NCBI GenBank assembly: GCA_903844135.1
Contig: CAIMSN010000117.1
Location: 1-46,523 of the forward strand
Source: an uncultured Rhodospirillales bacterium
Lineage (GTDB): Bacteria; Pseudomonadota; Alphaproteobacteria; Acetobacterales; Acetobacteraceae
Direction: 5' to 3'
Length of the DNA stretch: 46,523 nucleotides
The notes under the pieces were generated by a model. That model searched no databases. It was not told the origin of the DNA and saw only the letters and a list, made by a program, of their open reading frames with translations. This document shows positions 42,562 through 46,523 of this stretch, piece after piece. A program made the position numbers and the translations under genes. Every line of letters begins with the position of its first letter. Positions within the stretch are counted from its first letter, which is position 1.

Positions 42562-42730
42562 GAGCCTGTCTGGAAACGTGTCCTGGCGAGTCAGAGGCGG
42601 CGCGCATGCGCGGCGCCGGCCACGTGTGATCCGCGAGCACCGGAGCGGAGTGGCCTGGCTGGCCACGAGCACCGGAGCACAGCGGATCGCCCGTGGATGA
42701 CCGCCAGGGCGCGTTTACAGACAGGCTCGG
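42562..42730 (-). repeat. structured stop-codon repeat, copy D
   Basis: A 169-bp element, inverted relative to copy C. Outer arms 42562-42592 and 42701-42730 (GAGCCTGTCTG against CAGACAGGCTC). The middle arm reads CCACG/CGTGG where copies C and A have CCGCG/CGCGG and TCGCG/CGCGA, and the hairpin is GTGGCC/GGCCAC. The proximal arm reaches into the ATP-grasp gene: that gene's last codons and its TAA stop (42715-42717) are part of the arm. Confidence 0.85.
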
Positions 42731-43833
42731 TCGAGCAGGGTGTTGACGGCATTGATGATCCGGGCGATCGCCGGCTGCTTGTAGGCGAACAGCTCGGGCG
42801 GATCGGAATCGTGCACCAGCAGGCCGGTCTCGACCTCGAACACCAGCAGCCGTCCGTCCGGCAGGACGGCGCAATCCAGCCCGACATAGTCGAGATCGAT
42901 CCGCTGTCCGAGCGCATGCAGCGCACGCAGCGCGCGCGGTCCGAGAGCGCCCGCCATGTCGGCGAGGAATCTGGCCTCCTCGTCGCGCTTCCAGGCCGAA
43001 CACTGCATCTGCGCGTTGTAGTACCAGATCGCCCAATCGTCGTGGATCGCCAGATGCACCGGGTAGGGTACGCGGTCGACGAACACGATGCGGTATTTGC
43101 GAAAGTATCCGTCGCTGCTGCGGTAATCGACGAACGGCGCCACGTAGAACGCCGCCTGGTCGCAACTGTCGTCGAGGTAGTCGTCGAGCGACGCGGCTTC
43201 GTCGATGAGGGCCAGACCGAGGCCGGCATGCGAGGCGTGCGGGCGGATGATGAACGGACAGGCCGGGCGACGCGCCAGCAGGTCCGCGCGGCCGGTCGGG
43301 CGTTGCGCCGGCACCACCATGTCGGGCATTCCGTCCAGCAGGCGGCACACGCCGTCGCGCGATAGCGACGCGATCCTGGCACCGGAATTGATCGTCGGCC
43401 GGCCGATCGCCCGGGCCATCGCGTCCGCGGCCCGCAGCGCCGCCGCATGGCGGCAATCCTCGCCGATGGCGACGAACACCGCGTCGATCGGCGGCAGGCA
43501 GGGCGGCGGCGCGGTTTCGGCGCCGGTGATCCAGAGCGTGTGCAGTCGGGTGGAGCCGTCCAGCAGCAGCGACAGCGGCAGATTGGCCTGGAAATCGCCG
43601 GGCGTGGCCAGCGCCAGCACGCTGCGGACCGGGACCGCGCGTGGAACCTCGCGGGTCTGCAGCGGATCGCGACGGATCGCCTGGTGGAGATGATCCAGTG
43701 CCGCTCTCGGGTCGCCACAGGCCTGGCAGACCTCCCACAGCAGATAGTGCGCGGCGGTGCGGAGCGCCGGATCGTCCAGGGCCGCTTCCAGGCGACGGCG
43801 GGATGCGGCGTAATCGGGCTCCGGATCGACCAT
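42715..43833 (-). CDS. ATP-grasp protein with N-terminal helical repeat
   Basis: A 372-residue protein of unknown substrate. Residues 1-60 are a TPR-like helical pair (RRRLEAALDDPALRTAAHYL, then GDPRAALDHLHQAIRRDP). The rest resembles a RimK/YheC-like ATP-grasp ligase: CPFIIRPHASHAGLGLALID as nucleotide-binding part, FRKYRIVFVDRVPYPVHLAI as central sheet, and LDYVGLDCAVLPDGRLLVFE as metal-binding region. The usual ExN metal motif reads FEVET, so the Asn is replaced. AGGA seven bases before ATG 43833 sets the start; longer frames upstream lack support. The last residues and stop codon lie inside repeat copy D. Confidence 0.78.
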   Translation of the reverse strand: MVDPEPDYAASRRRLEAALDDPALRTAAHYLLWEVCQACGDPRAALDHLHQAIRRDPLQTREVPRAVPVRSVLALATPGDFQANLPLSLLLDGSTRLHTLWITGAETAPPPCLPPIDAVFVAIGEDCRHAAALRAADAMARAIGRPTINSGARIASLSRDGVCRLLDGMPDMVVPAQRPTGRADLLARRPACPFIIRPHASHAGLGLALIDEAASLDDYLDDSCDQAAFYVAPFVDYRSSDGYFRKYRIVFVDRVPYPVHLAIHDDWAIWYYNAQMQCSAWKRDEEARFLADMAGALGPRALRALHALGQRIDLDYVGLDCAVLPDGRLLVFEVETGLLVHDSDPPELFAYKQPAIARIINAVNTLLDRACL

Positions 43834-43945
43834 GTCGCGATCCTGGCAGGGACGGCTGAAGGAAGTATGAACGCGCCTGCCGCCCGGATGCCCTTTCGGG
43901 CAAAACTCTCTAGGGTCGACGTCGCAAACAGCGAGAGACCGCCCC

Positions 43946-44275
43946 ATGCCCGAGACCAGCAAGCCTGTCAGCGCCTTCGTGGTGATCGCCGAATTCAGCG
44001 TGCCGGCGGCGCACGAAGCCGAGTTCCTCGCCGTCTGCGCGGCGGACGGGCACGGCTCGGTCACCACCGAACCGGGCTGCCAGCAGTTCGACGTGCTGAC
44101 CGACCCAGCGGCGCCGGAGACGGTGATCCTGTTCGAGGTCTATGACGACGCGGCCGCCTTCGAGGCGCACAAGCGGACCCCGCATTACGCGACCTTCGCC
44201 GCCGCGGTGCAGCGTCTGGGCCTGCCGGAACCCAAGGTGCGCCTGCTGGGCCGCGCGCATCGCGGCGGCGGCTGA
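43946..44275 (+). CDS. putative quinol monooxygenase (ABM family)
   Basis: A 109-residue single-domain antibiotic-biosynthesis-monooxygenase protein of the YgiN type, expected to work as a dimer. Family text: FVVIAEFSVPAAHEAEFLAV, TTEPGCQQFDVLTDPAAPET then VILFEVYDDAAAFEAHKRTP and HYATFAAAV. It overlaps the following hydrolase gene by one base (TGATG), so the two are coupled. It is divergent from the ATP-grasp gene, with 112 bp between them. Confidence 0.9.
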   Translation: MPETSKPVSAFVVIAEFSVPAAHEAEFLAVCAADGHGSVTTEPGCQQFDVLTDPAAPETVILFEVYDDAAAFEAHKRTPHYATFAAAVQRLGLPEPKVRLLGRAHRGGG

Positions 44276-46233
44276 TGCGGCTGCCGGTTCTCCTTGCGAC
44301 CACCCTGCTCGCAGCCGCCTGGTTCGCCCCCGCTCTCGCACCCGCCTTCGGACAGGCGCCGCCCGATCCGAGCCTGGTGCAGACCGGCAACGACATCCCG
44401 CCGCACGTGTCGCTGCCCGATCCGGGCGCGGACTACGTCAAGCGCGAGGCGATGATCCCGATGCGCGACGGGGCGAAGCTCTACACCGTGATCGTGGTGC
44501 CGAAGGGCGCGCACGACGCGCCGATCCTGCTGACGCGCACGCCGTACGATGCCGCCAAGCGGGCCAGGCGCGCCGACAGCCCGTCGATGCTGGCGATGCT
44601 GCCGCAGGGCGACGGGGTGTTCGTCAAGGCCGGCTATATCCGCGTGTTCCAGGACGTGCGCGGCAAGTACGGCTCGCAGGGCGACTACGTGATGACCAGG
44701 CCGCCGATCGGGCCGCTGAATCCGAGCCGGACCGACGACACCACCGACGCGTGGGACACGATCGACTGGCTGGTGAAGAATACGCCGGAGAGCAACAAGC
44801 GCGTCGGCATGCTGGGCTCCAGCTACGAGGGCTGGACGGTGGTGATGGCGCTGCTGCACCCGCATCCGGCGCTGAAGGTGGCGTCGCCGGAGAGCCCGAT
44901 GGTCGATGGCTGGATGGGCGACGACTGGTTCCATTACGGCGCCTTCCGCCAGCCGGGCTTCGACTACTTCACCGGGCAGATGACGGTGAAGGGCGAAGGC
45001 GACGCGATCCCCCGCGCCGGCTACGACGATTACGACAATTTCCTGCGCGCCGGCTCGGCAGGCGCGTTCGCCACCGCGCACGGGCTCGACCAGCTTCCGT
45101 TCTGGCGGCGGATGAAGGCGCATCCGGCCTGGGACGCGTTCTGGCAGGGCCAGGCGCTGGACCATCTGGTCGCAGAACACCCGTCGGACGTGCCGACCCT
45201 GTGGGAACAAGGTCTATGGGACCAGGAGGACATGTGGGGCGCGATCCATAGCTGGGCGGCGCTGAAGGCCGCAGGCAAGCAGGCCACCAACATCCTGGTG
45301 ATGGGACCGTGGCGTCACAGCCAGATGAATTACGACGGGTCCAGCCTGGGTCGGCTGACCTGGAACGGCGACACCGCGCTGCAGTACCGCCAGCAGATCC
45401 TGCTGCCCTATTTCAACCAGTTCCTGAAGGACGGCGCGCCGAAGGCGGACGTGCCGGCGGCGTTCATCTACAACACCGGCGAGAATCGCTGGGATCGTTT
45501 CGCGCGATGGCCGCTGGCCTGCGACAGCGGCTGCGCGGCGCCGATGACGCCGCTCTATCTCCAGCCGGACCATGGCCTGTCGTTCGACAAGCCGGCAGAC
45601 CAGGCCGGCCAGGACAGCTACGTCTCCGATCCGTCCAAGCCGGTGCCCTATCTGAGCCGTCCGGTCTCGTTCGGCGACAGCGCGCGCTGGAAACCCTGGC
45701 TGACCACCGATCAGCGCGAGTTCGCCACCAGGCCGGACGTGCTGACCTACCAGACCCCGGTCCTGACCGCGCCGGTGACGATCTCCGGCCAGCCGGCCGC
45801 CGACCTGTTCGCCGCCACCAGCGGCACCGATGCGGACTGGGTGGTCAAGCTGATCGACGTGCAGCCCGACACCGACGCCAACGACCCGAGCATGGGCGGC
45901 TATGAGCTGCCGATCGCCATGGACATCTTCCGCGGCCGCTACCGGACCGATTTCGCGCATCCGTCGGCGATCCCGGCCAACCGGGTCGAGCGCTACCGCT
46001 TCACCCTGCCGCCGACCAACCACGTGTTCCCGCCTGGGCATCGGATCATGGTGCAGATCCAGTCAAGCTGGTTTCCGCTCTACGACCGCAACCCGCAGCG
46101 CTTCGTTCCCAACATCTTCGACGCCAGGCCGTCGGACTACGTGACGGCGACCATGCAGGTGAGCCATCGGGCGGCGGAAGCGAGCGCGGTCTGGCTGCCG
46201 GTGGTGAAGGCGGGCGCCTCCCATACGCCCTGA
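44275..46233 (+). CDS. CocE/NonD-family hydrolase, exported
   Basis: A 652-residue serine hydrolase of the cocaine-esterase / X-Pro dipeptidyl-peptidase / alpha-amino-acid ester hydrolase group. A signal peptide (RLPVLLATTLLAAAWFAPAL, then APAFGQA) indicates export. The oxyanion/Tyr part is DVRGKYGSQGDYVMTRP, the nucleophile is Ser183 in GMLGSSYEGW, and VMGPWRHSQMNYDG probably carries the catalytic His. The C-terminal jelly-roll domain includes the VTISGQPAADLFAATSGTDA, DWVVKL and NHVFPPGHRIMVQIQSSWFP motifs. AEH-like activity on peptides or beta-lactam esters is possible. It is coupled to the ABM gene upstream. Confidence 0.92.
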   Translation: MRLPVLLATTLLAAAWFAPALAPAFGQAPPDPSLVQTGNDIPPHVSLPDPGADYVKREAMIPMRDGAKLYTVIVVPKGAHDAPILLTRTPYDAAKRARRADSPSMLAMLPQGDGVFVKAGYIRVFQDVRGKYGSQGDYVMTRPPIGPLNPSRTDDTTDAWDTIDWLVKNTPESNKRVGMLGSSYEGWTVVMALLHPHPALKVASPESPMVDGWMGDDWFHYGAFRQPGFDYFTGQMTVKGEGDAIPRAGYDDYDNFLRAGSAGAFATAHGLDQLPFWRRMKAHPAWDAFWQGQALDHLVAEHPSDVPTLWEQGLWDQEDMWGAIHSWAALKAAGKQATNILVMGPWRHSQMNYDGSSLGRLTWNGDTALQYRQQILLPYFNQFLKDGAPKADVPAAFIYNTGENRWDRFARWPLACDSGCAAPMTPLYLQPDHGLSFDKPADQAGQDSYVSDPSKPVPYLSRPVSFGDSARWKPWLTTDQREFATRPDVLTYQTPVLTAPVTISGQPAADLFAATSGTDADWVVKLIDVQPDTDANDPSMGGYELPIAMDIFRGRYRTDFAHPSAIPANRVERYRFTLPPTNHVFPPGHRIMVQIQSSWFPLYDRNPQRFVPNIFDARPSDYVTATMQVSHRAAEASAVWLPVVKAGASHTP

Positions 46234-46316
46234 GCCTGGCGTCGGCCGGCGCGCAGCGCGCCTGCGACCTTGGGCGGGGTCATTGCGTTATCGGGCCAGG
46301 AAGGACAACGAGACGC

Positions 46317-46523
46317 ATGACCGACGACATCGCCCATTACGAAAAGGCCGACCGGACGCAGTTGCAGCAGATCATCGCCGCTCTCGATGACGGGGTGATC
46401 GTGGTCGAGCCGGACCAGAGCATCGCCTGGGCCAACCAGGCGGCGCTGGCGATGCATGGCGTGTCCAGCGTCGAGGAGCTGGGCGGGACGATCGACCAGT
46501 ATCGGCAGCGCTTCGAGCTCCGC
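46317..46523 (+). CDS. PAS-domain signalling protein (5' part only)
   Basis: The first 69 codons of a gene that runs off the window. IIAALDDGVIVVEPDQSIAW, then ANQAALAMHGVSSVEELGGT is the start of a PAS sensor domain, as in histidine kinases or c-di-GMP enzymes; the output domain is beyond the end. AAGGA precedes the ATG at 46317 by about eleven bases. It begins 83 bp after the hydrolase stop. Confidence 0.8.
   Translation, partial: MTDDIAHYEKADRTQLQQIIAALDDGVIVVEPDQSIAWANQAALAMHGVSSVEELGGTIDQYRQRFELR

Overview
The window looks like chromosomal DNA of a high-GC alphaproteobacterium. The family-level protein signatures (FabD-FabG-AcpP-FabF order, an ergothioneine egtBD pair, a ScfR-type regulator, a MntR-like repressor divergent from mntH, an OpuAC-like orphan) are most like Acetobacteraceae (Rhodospirillales), but that placement is an inference from protein style, not a database match. 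Coding density is high, with many 1-, 4- and 8-base gene overlaps. No rRNA, tRNA, CRISPR array, transposase or phage module was seen.

Layout. 1-3.5 kb: fatty-acid synthesis genes fabD-fabG-acpP-fabF (minus strand). 3.6-4.2 kb: two small overlapping genes of unknown function. 4.3-4.54 kb: a structured repeat. 4.5-8.1 kb: a tightly overlapped operon of an OpuAC-like protein without signal peptide, a methyltransferase, a DUF218/SanA-like protein and a second methyltransferase. 8.1-10 kb: mntH and mntR, divergent around a perfect TGTAGCCATGGCTACA operator. 10.1-14.2 kb: an NTF2-like protein, an M13 peptidase, Ohr and a ferritin-like di-iron protein. 14.3-19.6 kb: gamma carbonic anhydrase, sucCD, an MFS transporter and bioB. 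19.7-25.5 kb: a membrane diguanylate cyclase, a luciferase-like oxidoreductase, a sulfotransferase, a secreted small protein, arfB and a formate/nitrite transporter. 25.5-32.8 kb: asparaginase, cysQ-like phosphatase, aldose epimerase-like protein, a dimeric alpha/beta-barrel protein, egtD/egtB, an aldo/keto reductase and a PaaI thioesterase. 33-36.6 kb: a four-gene cassette (GT2 glycosyltransferase, NodS-like methyltransferase, PIG-L deacetylase, acyl-CoA dehydrogenase-like protein). 36.7-46.5 kb: zinc alcohol dehydrogenase, S10 peptidase, a small four-Cys protein, PsiE-like protein, ScfR-like regulator, ATP-grasp protein, a monooxygenase, a CocE/NonD hydrolase and the start of a PAS-domain protein that runs off the window.

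The most striking non-gene signal is a family of palindromic elements of 108-171 bp (4374-4544, 37862-37969, 42271-42434, 42562-42730, plus a partial copy at 4274). Every full copy sits at the stop codon of a gene and in the same orientation relative to that gene. The copies differ in sequence, but many of the differences are compensatory within predicted stems, so a conserved three-way-junction fold is indicated. I do not recognise this family.

Other points: two genes (arfB and the acyl-CoA dehydrogenase homologue) appear to need a CTG start; there are long tail-to-tail antisense overlaps (225 nt between the GT2 and NodS-like genes, 60 nt between egtD and its neighbour); and three short tandem repeats fall within 2.8 kb, around bioB and the diguanylate cyclase.
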